Assembly (NCBI RefSeq): GCF_032854445.1
Contig: NC_088303.1
Span: 8,627,501-8,687,500 of the forward strand
Length of the DNA stretch: 60,000 nucleotides
Direction: 5' to 3'
DNA from: Liolophura sinensis
Lineage: Eukaryota; Mollusca; Polyplacophora; Chitonida; Chitonidae
Within the stretch, counting starts at the first letter, position 1; the number at the start of each line of letters is the position of its first letter. This document shows, piece by piece, positions 49,601 to 59,353 of the stretch. Both the position numbers and the translations under genes were made by a program. The notes beneath the pieces are model-generated. The model did not search any database and was not told where the DNA came from. It saw only the letters and a list, made by a program, of their open reading frames with translations.

Positions 49601-52510
49601 TTATATATTTTATGACTTACCCCAAAGTAAGATCTAACAGTATTTTGCACATTTACTGTATGTGAGATGGCATATAAAATTTTTCACTCTCCTAAAATGA
49701 TTGTTAAATGTTCAACATGCATAACTGACATAGTTTTAACAGCTTTCAAAGGACATCAAGTCCTGAGCTTGTCTAATGGATTTTTAGGGTGAGCGTCCAT
49801 TAAGTGCCGGAAGTTTGAGCTGAATGTCTTTACACGGTGGTGTGATGATCAGTCTTTACTCTCATCTTGCTGTCTGGTCACATATCCTGTCGTAAGTTTC
49901 TATTTGTCGAGAAAAGGAGTCTAGAAGCTGAAAAGTGCAGGTTAAGTGAATGCAATGAACACTACCTTTGTGTTATTGTCTATGTAATTTGACACATTTT
50001 CATTGTCTTAACCACATTGCACAGGCAATTTGTGTGCAGACATGTCTGCCATTGAAGATACATGATAAAACATTAACAGGCCCATGTTTCATATGTTCTT
50101 GAACATATTTTATCTCACTGGCTAAAACTCGCTGTATTATATGCATGTATATATGAGCTCTTTTATGGCACACATGTATGATGGATATCTTTTCTGTGTT
50201 TTGTAGGTGGTGACTCCCAGAAAGGTAGGAGATGTCTACATTTACAACCAGCCTAACAAAAGCATTAATGACTATGATGTCCCTCCCTCCAGATACTTCC
50301 CTAACGAGTCCATGTGTGAGGGCGACTCTCTAGACTCCCAGGGCAACTATAACCACTCATTGTTAAACAAGAGCAAGGTGGATAACTCTTCAACCACACT
50401 GTATGATACCCCTCCAGCCAGAGCACTAAGTGTTCGACACTCGCCTGATAATATCTACAGTGTCCCTTTGCCTCGTACAGACACTTACGACACTCCTCGA
50501 TCCAATAGGTCCAGCATGATATCCACCATGTCTGCTGATTCCACCATGACCCTGTCCAGCAGTGCGTCCACCCCAAGCCTTGCTCGGTCTTCCAATCCCC
50601 CAAGTGTGTGTGACTCTGCCCGTTCCAGTCTGGATGTGTCTCCACAGGACCTGTATGATGTTCCCCCGTCCGGCACTAGGGCTGTTAAACAGACGTCCAC
50701 GGACTCAGGACTCGACACCTGTATGTATGACTCGCCGGGCAAGCCTAAGGTTGTTCCTGGCTCTGAGGTCTACGACTCTCCCAGATCAAACATATATGCA
50801 GAACCAGCAAGTCATACATATGATACCATTACCAAACACAACAAAGAACATTCAGTAGATGATATATATGATGTACCCACCAATAATGCCCCTAGGATTG
50901 TCCTTGAAGCAGCGTCTTCGGAACGAGATGATGGCACTTTGAAGTTTACTGGTAGGAAAATTAACAGCGGAGTGTATGCTATTCCACCTCAAGTAACCAG
51001 AGACTCAGTGCTTTCTATCAAGTCAGATTCTTCTGATGAAGGCCAAAGACTTTCCACATGTAGTATGAGCTCAAGAGATTCAGATGTACCTTTCTTCTCG
51101 TATGATGAGCTTCCACTCGATCTAGACTCTGCCATGGACTTGTTAGTGAAACTACAACAGGATGTACAAAAGTCCACCACAAAAATGAACTCTTTTGTGA
51201 GTAGTACATGGCGGAAGCGTGAGAAACTGGAACCAAGATTATACGACATTAAACTAGCGTGTGGTGACGTAAAAGCTTCACTGGAAGCCTTTGTCAGTTT
51301 TGCTCAAGGTGCTCTGGCCAATTCAATGAGAGCAGCTGATAAGAATCTGATAAAGAAACTTCACAGGCAACTCTTACCACTCCAGCAAAGTCTCCAACAG
51401 ATACAGAAGTGTTACAAGAATTTAGAAGATTACAAATGGGATGTGACCAAGCTGGCTTTAGAGTCTGCAGTTACCAGGGATGATGACCTGAGCACAGTTG
51501 CCTCCCAGTCAAAAGATTTGAATAGTGATGTGAGAAAACTTGCATCATTCATTCAAGGTAATTCAACGCTGTTGTTTAAACGGGCTCAAGACTTGAACCA
51601 GTCACGTTCTAGCAGCACGCCAGACCCCAAAAAGTCTTCCCCAAAGCCTGTTTTGAAACCAAAGCCTGATGTGGGCCCAAAACCTCAGATTCCTGTTAAA
51701 GGACAGAGTGGCAAAGTTCAACAACGACCTTTACCTGCCCCACCACCGAGAGACCGACCACTTCCTCCTACTCCTCCCCAGAAAACTAATAAGAAGTCAG
51801 ACATTGTTGTCAAGAGAATATCCAGTGGCAGCAAAGAGAACCTTTTGGCCAATAACCATTATGAGAATGATGCCAAGGATTGGGTAGATGACTATGATTA
51901 TGTCCATCTGGAAGCAAGGGAAGCTTTGGCCAGACAACGACTGCAATGTCCAACCAAGGATTCCCCCGGCAAGGCCAACGAGGATGATTTGTCCCCTAAA
52001 CAGTTAGCTAAGATGGAGAAACTCGAGGAAGACTTAAAGACCCCAGTGAACACTGACATGAGTCAGTTCATTCTTCCAGAGCAAACCAGCTTGTCCAGTA
52101 AACTGGAACTTAACGACCAACAACTTCTCAGCTTTTACATCAAACAGTTAGATGTCCACGCACAACTGCTCACCAATGCCATTGACGCTTTCTTTGGTTG
52201 TATTGAGTATAATCAACCACCACGTGTCTTTATTGCTCACAGCAAGTTTGTTGTTTTGGCTGCTCATAAGATAGTGTACATTGGAGATACTTTGCATAGG
52301 AACCTTCTGAATAGTGACATCAGAAGCAAGGTCATGCACTGTGCTAATTTTCTGTGTGACTGCTTGAAGCTGACTGTGACAGCAACAAAAACAGCAGCGT
52401 TACAATATCCCTCAGTCCAGTCTGTCCAGGAGATGGTGGATCGTGTTGTTGATGTTTCACATGCTGGACACGAGTTAAAATTAGTTATTGTGCAAGCAGG
52501 CACATTGTAA
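19673..52510 (+). CDS. BCAR1: p130Cas / BCAR1 (CAS-family adhesion scaffold), three coding exons
   Basis: A docking protein at focal adhesions: FAK and Src bind and phosphorylate it, and phosphorylated YxxP sites recruit Crk-type adaptors to drive migration. Exons 19673-19687, 43584-43871 and 50207-52510 join in phase 0 to give 868 residues, close to vertebrate BCAR1. Order: SH3 at about 6-65 (FLAKALYDNIAESPDELAF, DGWWLC, PGNRLKLL); substrate domain with about twelve YxxP sites, mostly YDxP (DYDVPPS, LYDTPPA, LYDVPPS, IYDVPTN, VYAIPPQ); Ser-rich four-helix region at about 400-570; two proline-rich motifs (RPLPAPPPRDRPLPPTPP) and the Src-binding DYDYVHL at about 663-669; a C-terminal FAT-like domain (FIAHSKFVVLAAHKIVYIGD, ALQYPS). 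It could be the single invertebrate CAS gene rather than BCAR1 proper, because NEDD9, EFS and CASS4 are vertebrate duplicates. Confidence 0.96.
20576..20740 (-). mobile_element. SINE fragment in BCAR1 intron 1
   Basis: Plus-strand reading: TTGATTGGTGTTATACACCATACT, then GGGAGGAAACCGGGCAGATC, CCCACGACTATCTGCAGGCTGC and GAAGAGGAAG. This is the inverted body and tail of the GCCTCCGTGGCTCAG family; the head is missing. Confidence 0.8.
23183..24405. mobile_element. 1.22-kb non-autonomous DNA transposon with 16-bp perfect TIRs
   Basis: CAGCCCTCGACATAAG at 23183-23198 is exactly inverted as CTTATGTCGAGGGCTG at 24390-24405. Both sides are flanked by ATTAAA (23177-23182 and 24406-24411), a 6-bp candidate target duplication. 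Subterminal motifs recur near both ends: CGATCACC (about 23223, 24340, 24373) and CGGTTACCA (about 23263 and 24303). The interior is richer in CpG than the host intron and has no complete transposase; open frames are short (up to 82 codons). CAG...CTG ends recall hAT elements, whose usual target duplication is 8 bp, so the superfamily is left open. Confidence 0.88.
24800..24862 (+). mobile_element. SINE tail remnant
   Basis: GTAAGTAAGTTTAAACATGACATTAAACACCAATCAGACAAAAAGATAAA resembles only the final 30-40 bases of the SINE family. Confidence 0.45.
28310..28700. repeat. Dispersed repeat copy A
   Basis: CCCCAAAAATGAATGGAAGT, TATTATTTTTGGTCCTGAAA and CAAACAAACCACAGAAC recur in the same order, diverged, at 34727-34890. 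A 17-base A run interrupts this copy. A worn part may also be present near 41430-41500. Class unknown. Confidence 0.45.
31986..32026 (+). mobile_element. SINE tail remnant of the second family
   Basis: ATGACTGAAAAATTGTTATTG followed by AGCACTCACTCACTC matches the tail of the copy at 13087-13246, with a short deletion. Confidence 0.6.
33334..33496 (+). mobile_element. tRNA-derived SINE with target duplication (short form)
   Basis: The head GCCTCCGTGGCTCAGTTGGT holds a pol III A box. The body has lost an internal stretch compared with the neighbour at 33543-33808, going straight from the B-box area to GCTTTGCCCGGTTTCCTCCC. The tail is GAGTACGACGTAAAACACCA plus (AAAT)n. It is flanked by AATTCACGAGATGT and AATTCACAAGATGT, a 14-bp target duplication with one difference. 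Confidence 0.92.
33543..33808 (-). mobile_element. tRNA-derived SINE with target duplication (full form)
   Basis: On the minus strand the order is head GGCCTCCGTGGCTCAGTTGG, B-box region GAGTTCAAGTCC, body (CTTCCTCTCCGGTCGTACG, GTCGTGGGTTTCCCC, CGGTTTCCACCCACC) and tail TACGACGTAAAACACCAATC plus (AAAT)n. It is flanked by perfect 12-bp duplications TACACAATGTGA (33531-33542 and 33809-33820), so the insertion is recent. Confidence 0.95.
34727..34890. repeat. Dispersed repeat copy B
   Basis: It shares CCCCAAAAATG, GGAAGT, TATTATTTTTGGTGCT and a CCAAACAAATC-CAGAA block with 28310-28700 in the same order. No coding or terminal repeats were recognised. Confidence 0.45.
43584..43871 (+). CDS. BCAR1: BCAR1 coding exon 2: SH3 domain
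   Basis: The acceptor TATTGTTTTACAG precedes ACT TTC CTG GCC AAG. It carries the whole SH3 domain (ALYDNIAESPDEL, EQDTEGLDGWWLC, GIAPGNRLKLLTGMY), one YQTP site and ends DLQPNK at the donor GTCAGTAAC. 96 codons, phase 0 on both sides. Confidence 0.96.
43872..50206 (+). other. BCAR1: BCAR1 intron 2, about 6.3 kb
   Basis: AT-rich DNA with no additional exon that keeps phase 0 and shows CAS-like sequence. No mobile element with clear ends was recognised. Confidence 0.75.
50207..52510 (+). CDS. BCAR1: BCAR1 coding exon 3: substrate, Ser-rich and C-terminal domains
   Basis: The acceptor TTTTCTGTGTTTTGTAG precedes GTG GTG ACT CCC AGA (VVTPRKVGDVYIYN), matching the VVVPTRVGxGYVY segment of vertebrate BCAR1. 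One exon of 2304 bases encodes 767 residues to the TAA stop at 52508-52510. GC content is clearly higher than in the flanking introns. Confidence 0.97.
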   Translation: MVTPRKVGDVYIYNQPNKSINDYDVPPSRYFPNESMCEGDSLDSQGNYNHSLLNKSKVDNSSTTLYDTPPARALSVRHSPDNIYSVPLPRTDTYDTPRSNRSSMISTMSADSTMTLSSSASTPSLARSSNPPSVCDSARSSLDVSPQDLYDVPPSGTRAVKQTSTDSGLDTCMYDSPGKPKVVPGSEVYDSPRSNIYAEPASHTYDTITKHNKEHSVDDIYDVPTNNAPRIVLEAASSERDDGTLKFTGRKINSGVYAIPPQVTRDSVLSIKSDSSDEGQRLSTCSMSSRDSDVPFFSYDELPLDLDSAMDLLVKLQQDVQKSTTKMNSFVSSTWRKREKLEPRLYDIKLACGDVKASLEAFVSFAQGALANSMRAADKNLIKKLHRQLLPLQQSLQQIQKCYKNLEDYKWDVTKLALESAVTRDDDLSTVASQSKDLNSDVRKLASFIQGNSTLLFKRAQDLNQSRSSSTPDPKKSSPKPVLKPKPDVGPKPQIPVKGQSGKVQQRPLPAPPPRDRPLPPTPPQKTNKKSDIVVKRISSGSKENLLANNHYENDAKDWVDDYDYVHLEAREALARQRLQCPTKDSPGKANEDDLSPKQLAKMEKLEEDLKTPVNTDMSQFILPEQTSLSSKLELNDQQLLSFYIKQLDVHAQLLTNAIDAFFGCIEYNQPPRVFIAHSKFVVLAAHKIVYIGDTLHRNLLNSDIRSKVMHCANFLCDCLKLTVTATKTAALQYPSVQSVQEMVDRVVDVSHAGHELKLVIVQAGTL

Positions 52511-54134
52511 CAGCATACCCTTGGGTGCCCCCAGATACCTGTGAGGCAAGTGACTATTTGACACATGGCACACTTTGGTGCATCCCATGTGGTGTCCTTG
52601 TAACTTTCATTAACATGCTCGTTAATACCTGTACATTTGTACCAAAAAAAGAAAAAAAGAAAACAGAGATTTTGCTTGTGACAACATATACAGCCATGCA
52701 TCATTGCCATGCACATTACCATTTTGTACACAAGCTTGTCATTGTGTTTTCATGTCACCATTGTGTAAATGCCATATGGTGACCAGACACATGTTTGCTT
52801 GTCATTTTTTGCCACATGGTCACAGTCAATGATGTACATTTAACTAGTGCTGCCCATTGGTCTTAACCCTAGTGATATAATTGGAGTAGGCGTACAGTTT
52901 TGCCAGAGTTTAATGTCAGTACTAATGGTCAGATAAATTGGTGTACTGTAAGTTCTCATTATAGAGACAATGAATTGCATTGTCCCCGCAAGCAGCTCTG
53001 GATAATGTACATGTGCCTTATACATGTAATGGCAGATTTTCATCAGCCACCTATATATGTGTACAGTTCTTGACAAGTGGTAGACTATACCACATCTTGT
53101 ATGTTAAGTCCTTTAATGACTGGTTTGTTTCACCAATGTTAATGTTGTATGTCTTGTTCTGATAGGAGACAGTGCTGTGAGGTTGACATTTGCAATACCC
53201 AGAAAACAAGTTTGTTATAGTGTATAGACCTACCAATATTTTTGTCGACAATTATTAACCAGCCTTATCTAGATTAATACAGATTTACTGATAAAGTCAT
53301 TTCTAGTCAGTTGTAATACACGTATTAATCTGAACATGTAATACATGTACTTATTACTTGTTTTCCTCTTGTGTTTTCATGCTGAAGCGTGGTTAGTGGC
53401 TTAAAACCATTTTCTTTCACTTTAATACTGTTTAGCATACCTGTTTTTAATAGTTTGATTTTTTCAGGTTTTGTTTTCTGCAGAGCTGCAGTACTGAAGT
53501 CTACTTCATCATATAAGCAAGTCTCTATGAGAAGTTGATTGTGAAGGCTATCCATGTATCCTACTTTTATGTAATGATGCATTGAGCATCGCATATGTTG
53601 GAAACATATGTTTTACCCTAATGAGTGTAAGACAGTCCTTGTCAATTAGGATAAGGTGCATTTGCATTTTACTTATTAATGTGAGTTAGCCTGTGATATA
53701 TTATCCACAATAATAGACCATGTTATCCTTGTAATACCAGCCCCTCAAAGGTCCTGGGTGTGGTGTGTGTAATTTTGGATGTTTTCTTTCCAATTCACCA
53801 CCCAGGGCCAACCTCTGCTTATCACAGCAAGACCTTGAAACAAGCTGTGATGTGATGTCCAGTACCTCCACAGCTTCTCTCTCCATACAGCTTTGGACTG
53901 TTGGGTGTTTACTTTGACAGCAGGAGTGGGATATTGTGGACATGACACACTACAGTGCCTATCACTCCTGGTTCATCATGACACACAATCATGTTGACTT
54001 GGCCCATAATGGGCATCATTCTTTAAACCACGTCTCAGTTGAAGTAGAGTAACAGTGAGAAATATCCTCAGCTTACACTGTGTTGCCTCCGCACAGCTAA
54101 ACAAAAGCTGTAAAAGCAACTATTTTTTGTTGGA

Positions 54135-54305
54135 ACGTGAGATAATTTGCGAACTCATCTGGAAAATTTTGTCATGGCAAGGTCATATATTTCACAACAC
54201 AGTGCATCTTGTATGGGTGTCTGCTGCCTTCTCAAAATAGAGCTATGTTGACTGTAGCTTTAACCTTCACACGGCATCCTATAGTAGCCATATATTTTCA
54301 TCTTA
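54135..54305. repeat. 171-bp direct repeat, copy 1
   Basis: Identical over its full length, by eye, to 54329-54499. Only 23 bases separate the copies. It runs from ACGTGAGATAATTTGCGAAC to GCCATATATTTTCATCTTA. Confidence 0.95.
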
Positions 54306-54328
54306 AGAGGTTTAACACAGTGCAAGCT

Positions 54329-54499
54329 ACGTGAGATAATTTGCGAACTCATCTGGAAAATTTTGTCATGGCAAGGTCATATATTTCACAACACAGTGCA
54401 TCTTGTATGGGTGTCTGCTGCCTTCTCAAAATAGAGCTATGTTGACTGTAGCTTTAACCTTCACACGGCATCCTATAGTAGCCATATATTTTCATCTTA
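54329..54499. repeat. 171-bp direct repeat, copy 2
   Basis: Exact copy of 54135-54305 at an offset of 194 bases. Full identity means a very recent duplication or an assembly artefact. Confidence 0.95.
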
Positions 54500-55520
54500 T
54501 TGTTGACTGTTTTGTTGATCCTCCCAACATGAAACCAGGATACTATACAAATAAGGAACTTCTTTTGAAAATTGTTAGGGCTGTCCCCATCAAGATTGTT
54601 AATAATGTTTGTTTTTGTATGGTTACATGTTTTACATTTTTTTATGTGTGTGTTAAGTTTTGTGCAGTGTCTTTGTGTTTGTTAATGAATAGGGTTTTGA
54701 TCCTACATTTTGTTTCTTTTTCTGTTTTCCTGTTAATTTGATACATGTTTTTTTTTCTTTCTTTTTCCCAATATTGGCATTATCTCAAATAATAATAAGA
54801 ATTGCTCATCTCAGATGATTTATAAAAGCATATGCATAAATAACTCCATTTGCTTTTTGGCCTTCACTGTTGGATATAGACATTGATTTCAGACTTCAAT
54901 CAGCTTTGTCCAATTTTGTAAATTTTTTCACAAGTCATATTTTGCTAAAACATAAAATCACAGAAAATTGGCAAAAGGCATGCTTGAATTGGATCTACTT
55001 TGCTACAGTATCCTTTAATTGGTGCCTCTGAGAGGGTTTTGGTATGTCCAACACCATCCAAATATTTGCTAGCATGGGACCTAATCTAGCGGCTGACCAT
55101 TTGCTGAGATAGATTTGCACTACAGCAAATTACTGTAATACACTTAGTGCTCAAGTTGTCTTCTTGTACAAACACAAAGGTATTGACATTTAATTTATGG
55201 TTATATCCAGTGGCTCCAGCTAACCCAGTTGATGGGCTGATGAACACGTTTTCAGATAGGGCATTCTTCCGTGTTGTATAGGGCCTGTGTGAGGCACCAA
55301 TTCCATGTAGTTTCAGTTATCACTAGCATTACTGAGGAATGGTACTCTACATTTTTCTCATTTCATCCACAGGTCAGTGTTTACATGTTGTACCATTTTG
55401 TGGCTGTCATATCACATTGTCTTAGAGGCACAATTCTCTCAGTATAGCTGTTAAAGGACTACTTTATGTAATAAATGCATTTGGAAATCATTTTACTGAG
55501 GGATCCGAAACAATTATTAC

Positions 55521-55680
55521 CTCTGCAACTTGATGCATAACAGGCTCTTCACAGAGCCGTGTTATAACGGCTAACATCGAAGTCCCATTGTGGACCCCTC
55601 CGGCATCAACAGGGACCAGATACACAAAAACCTCACTGCCAGTTATAGCTTGACACCACAGAAACTTTTGAATTGAAACC
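55521..55680 (-). CDS. Exon-like segment, unknown product
   Basis: The minus strand reads FLWCQAITGSEVFVYLVPVD, then GGVHNGTSMLAVITRLCEEP and VMHQVAE, followed by a good donor (GCAGAG, then GTAATAATT). A T-rich tract with GGAAAG lies at the upstream border but is only a fair acceptor. I do not recognise the family and no partner exon was joined. It may belong to a neighbouring minus-strand gene, or be chance. Confidence 0.25.
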
Positions 55681-56891
55681 CTTTCCGAGAACAAAAAAAA
55701 AACGATCATTTCTTCATGGAGAACATGAAAGAGTTTGGCTCAGATGACTTGATCTCATAGTGATATACACAAGAGGTTAGATGCAAGTGTAGACACGAGT
55801 ATGGTTGGTTCTAAAGACAAGCCAAAATCACCGTGAACATTCAGGAGATTGTTTACTGACATAAATCTGGGAAGCTTGTTTTCGACTCCCTCACTAATTC
55901 ACAATAGTGCATTGGACCACTCCTTCCGAAGTGCTATATCGCTCAGAATTTAATATCTGATGATCGATTTATTCATGGTCACTTTGGTACTGAAAGCCCC
56001 AAAGCTTTGAACAAAGTTATGCCATCCCCTTACCATTCATGTATTTCCCCGTGGGGACATCTTCGGAACCGTTTGTCCTCTTAATGAACCCTCAGCATTT
56101 ATCTCATTTTGCAAGCCAGATGTTTGAAGCTGTCACGGTCATGTAATTGCTTTAATTCATCCTGGGAGGAGTATTATTGAGAACTTTTTTGTATATATTT
56201 TTGCTATAAAGAAACTAGTTAATGAGTGGAGTTGACATATAGAGCAGCTATACTTTTTTTTTCTTGCAAAAAAGCTGGTTGCAAACTGTTAACATTCGTG
56301 ATTAAAATCTACTAGGTGGACGAAAGCTTCAGTTGCAACATGTGAGATGAACTTTCGTCTTCAGTGCTTAATGTGTTATGTATTGTTTTTGCTTTTCGTT
56401 TGCCCATTAAAGAAGATAAACAAATTGTGGGGCAACAAAAAAAACAATGCTCACATTGTATATCCATATTTATCGCGTGAAGAAGTACGCCGATATACTG
56501 AATAATCGATTGCCTTCCAATTTATGTTAAATGATTAACCCTTGCTTTTAGTTTTTGTATATTGTGATGAGATATATAACTTGACAGCGCCGTATGTGTC
56601 CAGGTGTAGGGCAGTACAAGTCCGTTAAGAGTAAAGACGCTACCCAAAGCTCTGAAAACACTTTCAGTATTTATTATTTATTCTTTAAGGATAATCCTGT
56701 TTACTGGCCTTATATAATATAGACCTAGTCTATGTTCACTGTGTTACACAAAAGATTTGTGGAATAAAAAATAACTAATAATTGTATTCGTTGAGTTATG
56801 TCTCTTTTCACACACCAGTCTACAAACAACAGTTTGTGTAAATCAACGCTGAGGTTTGTTGGGAACTACATTGCATATGAATGTGCTGCTT

Positions 56892-57020
56892 GTATGGAAA
56901 GTTCTTATAGAGGAATCCAGATTCTGTGTACGAGAGACAAAAGCAATTAATTTAGGAATGTATTTTTGATGTTCGGAAAATGAGTATTATGAGGGCATAA
57001 GATTTGCTAAGGTCGTCACT
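56892..57020. repeat. Tandem duplication of about 125 bp, copy 1
   Basis: It starts GTATGGAAAGTTCTTATAGA and ends TTTGCTAAGGTCGTCACT. It matches 57025-57148 with a few substitutions and one small deletion in the second copy (GAGGGCA lost). Confidence 0.93.
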
Positions 57021-57024
57021 GCAT

Positions 57025-57148
57025 GTATGGAAAGCTCTTATAGAGGAATCCAGATTCTATGTACGAGAGACAAAAGCAATTAATTTAGGAATGTATTTTT
57101 GATATTCGGAAAATGTGTATTATGATAAGATTTGCTAAGGTCGCCACT
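57025..57148. repeat. Tandem duplication of about 125 bp, copy 2
   Basis: Near-identical to 56892-57020 (offset 133). Differences include GTTCTT/GCTCTT, CTGTG/CTATG, GATGTTCGG/GATATTCGG and the short deletion. Confidence 0.93.
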
Positions 57149-57269
57149 ATCCCGGAGTTGATGAGAAATGTTATGGACGGTGAAGACTCCTACAGTACGT
57201 ACACTCAGTTGTCGGGGTTGTTACAGAGATGCCTTGATTAGTGCCGTAGGTGAGGCTACCCAAACCTAA

Positions 57270-57375
57270 AGATGAATAATGCGGTCGCTTTGAGTTCAAA
57301 TCCAGCACATGCTGGCTTCTTCTCCGGTCGTACTTGGGAAGGTCTGCCCGGATTTCTCTCAGCATGATATCTTCA
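57270..57375 (+). mobile_element. SINE body fragment
   Basis: ATGCGGTCGCTTTGAGTTCA, CATGCTGGCTTCTTCTCCGG and TCGTACTTGGGAAGGTCTGC match the body of the full SINE. The head and tail are missing. Confidence 0.75.
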
Positions 57376-57607
57376 TTGGGTCATACCAAAGCTTTAAGAA
57401 TGGGACTTGTTGCTGACTCGCTTGGCCTACAGCACTTTCAGGTTAGAGCAAGAAAACTGGAGCTGGTTGACACAGTTTCAGTTTAATGTAACTAGACAGG
57501 GTGTCATGTCTTGTGTCTTCGGCAGAATACATCCATGGCAGCAACACTTTGGTGGCATGGATTGGCCCTGCCACAAGAACACGGCATATATACACATGCA
57601 CTCTTAA

Positions 57608-57660
57608 TGACGACTCCTCGCCATGTGACTAAAAATTGTACGACGTGAAACCCCAAGTAT
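57608..57660 (+). mobile_element. SINE tail remnant of the second family
   Basis: CATGTGACTAAAAATTGTAC followed by GACGTGAAACCCCAAGTAT resembles the tail of the copy at 13087-13246. Confidence 0.55.
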
Positions 57661-59221
57661 ATACACATAGGCCTACATACACACCATGATGCTGACCGCC
57701 GTAGAATAAGTGAACTTAATCTTTGATCACTTTGTGCAAAAGGCCCCAGTGGCTTTTCCATTGATGCGTACTTTATTTTTTATTTACTTCTTTTGCATCT
57801 TACTTAAAGATTCAAAACACTGAAGTCAGAGGTATTAATTGCAATTCCAATCACTGGTCTAGAATTACTCAAAATGCTGTGTTGTCATCATATTTAACAT
57901 ACAATCACATTAAAAAGGTTTTCACGTACACTGGGCAGTGCTGGCGCAAGGAGATTAATTTGCATGTTTCATTATACATCGAAAGTTAAAACCAAGGCCA
58001 CACATCGAAACTGTCTGCTCGTATGTCTAGAGATTTTATTAAAAAGGAAAGGTGGAACCAATCAGGAATGCTGTACGAATGTCAATATGAGTTTATTTTG
58101 TGCAATCCTTACATGGAGTTATCAGTTTGATTGATTCCGGTGTCACATTACGTTAAGTGTGTTCGACTCAATTCTAATTCACAACAAAGCTTCACAGACA
58201 AAGATATGTATTTTTTCTGGTACAAATAAGGTCACCTATGACTAGTGATGTGGTTGAACCACATTTAGCTGTAACTGACTTACAGGAAAGTATTAACAGA
58301 AAAGTAGAGCAGGATACGTTTGGTCAAAATCCAATGTCGTAATACAAATGAAAACAATACTATAACGACTATCACACTGTCGCCGCTGCTCTGAATTTAC
58401 TGTCGATGTTGTACGGCTGTTATAGTATCGAAACAGACACATTCGATTAGCAGCCGTCAACCAGTGAGGACGTTCCAGGTCAACAATCGCAAGGCCCGTC
58501 CCCAAAAATAACGTATAATACAAACGAAAGAACTAAGAAAGGATATAAAATTCGAAAATAGGACGGAAACGTGCAGTCAGAGAAGCAGTCAACAGTTAGT
58601 TTTCAACGATGTTGAAAAGACGTATGTTCTAGGCCACCGAGTGAAGTCAGCATTCAAATTGTGTTCCGTACCATGCTTGAATATCAGTTGTCGATAACAA
58701 AATATGTATCTCAGTTGCGCTTGGATTGCAACTGTTCATATAACCACCTTGGCGATCTAAATCAACAAGATGAATTCACCCCCCCCCCCCCCGTCCTAGC
58801 CCAGGATTAAGCGGAATTAGACACAATCATGAAGTAGAGTGCCAGAGATTCTGGACACCCTATTTACTTACAAGAAAATTATACCCATTGTAAAACTTAA
58901 GAAACTTGGAGTGAAGGCGTTTGATGGAATAACCTTGACACGCTAGTTTTTGCAGTAACAACTTGTAACGTTGATTGAAATTATCATACAACACACAGTA
59001 TCTAACAAATGCTACAAGGCGAGATATGTAGGTTGAAAGTATCCCTCTTGTCGTACAGTCTGCGAAGGAGGAAACCGCTTTGGCCTTTGTACAAATATAG
59101 GTCCAGATAAAATGTACCCGCCGGAGTCTGTGGTGTCTTTTAAATCCAGCGAAAGTGGGTCAATATCTTTCTCAGCTTCGCTATATATGGATTGTTTAAA
59201 GCCAGCAGATCATAAATATAC
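57661..59221. other. No gene recognised
   Basis: Non-coding DNA. It holds a 13- to 14-base C run near 58779-58792. Open frames on the minus strand at 58293-58523 show no family resemblance. Confidence 0.5.
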
Positions 59222-59353
59222 CGTTCAGTGAATGAGAAAGATGGGGCCTGGCGAGGATAATAGTCCTTAATAGTTTCTGCATGAATTACATGAATTGCCA
59301 TTAAGCCAGCTTTATCCTCCAGCAAAGCCATCAATGGTATAACAGGATATACT
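59222..59353 (-). CDS. Exon-like segment within a decayed local repeat, unknown product
   Basis: The minus strand has an acceptor-like TTTGTATTTGGACCAG, then VYPVIPLMALLEDKAGLMAI, HVIHAETIKDYYPRQAP and SFSFTE, then GTATATTT as donor. A related copy follows upstream near 59410-59470 (reading IIVIQILVDKAGFMACLW) and a fainter one near 59535. I do not recognise it, and coding status is uncertain. Confidence 0.22.

Larger units (their letters stand above)
52511..55475 (+). other. BCAR1: Probable BCAR1 3' UTR and downstream DNA
   Basis: No open frame with a recognisable domain. The first AATAAA noted on the plus strand is at 55470-55475; if used, the 3' UTR would be about 3 kb and would include the 171-bp duplication. 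Another AATAAA is at 56763-56768. The true end needs transcript data. Confidence 0.4.

Noticed and set aside
50301-52731. Minus-strand and off-frame open frames over BCAR1 exon 3
   Set aside because: They are shadows of the long BCAR1 frame.
54403-54741. 112-codon open frame downstream of BCAR1
   Set aside because: It begins inside the 171-bp duplication and continues in T-rich DNA; the hydrophobic content follows from base composition.
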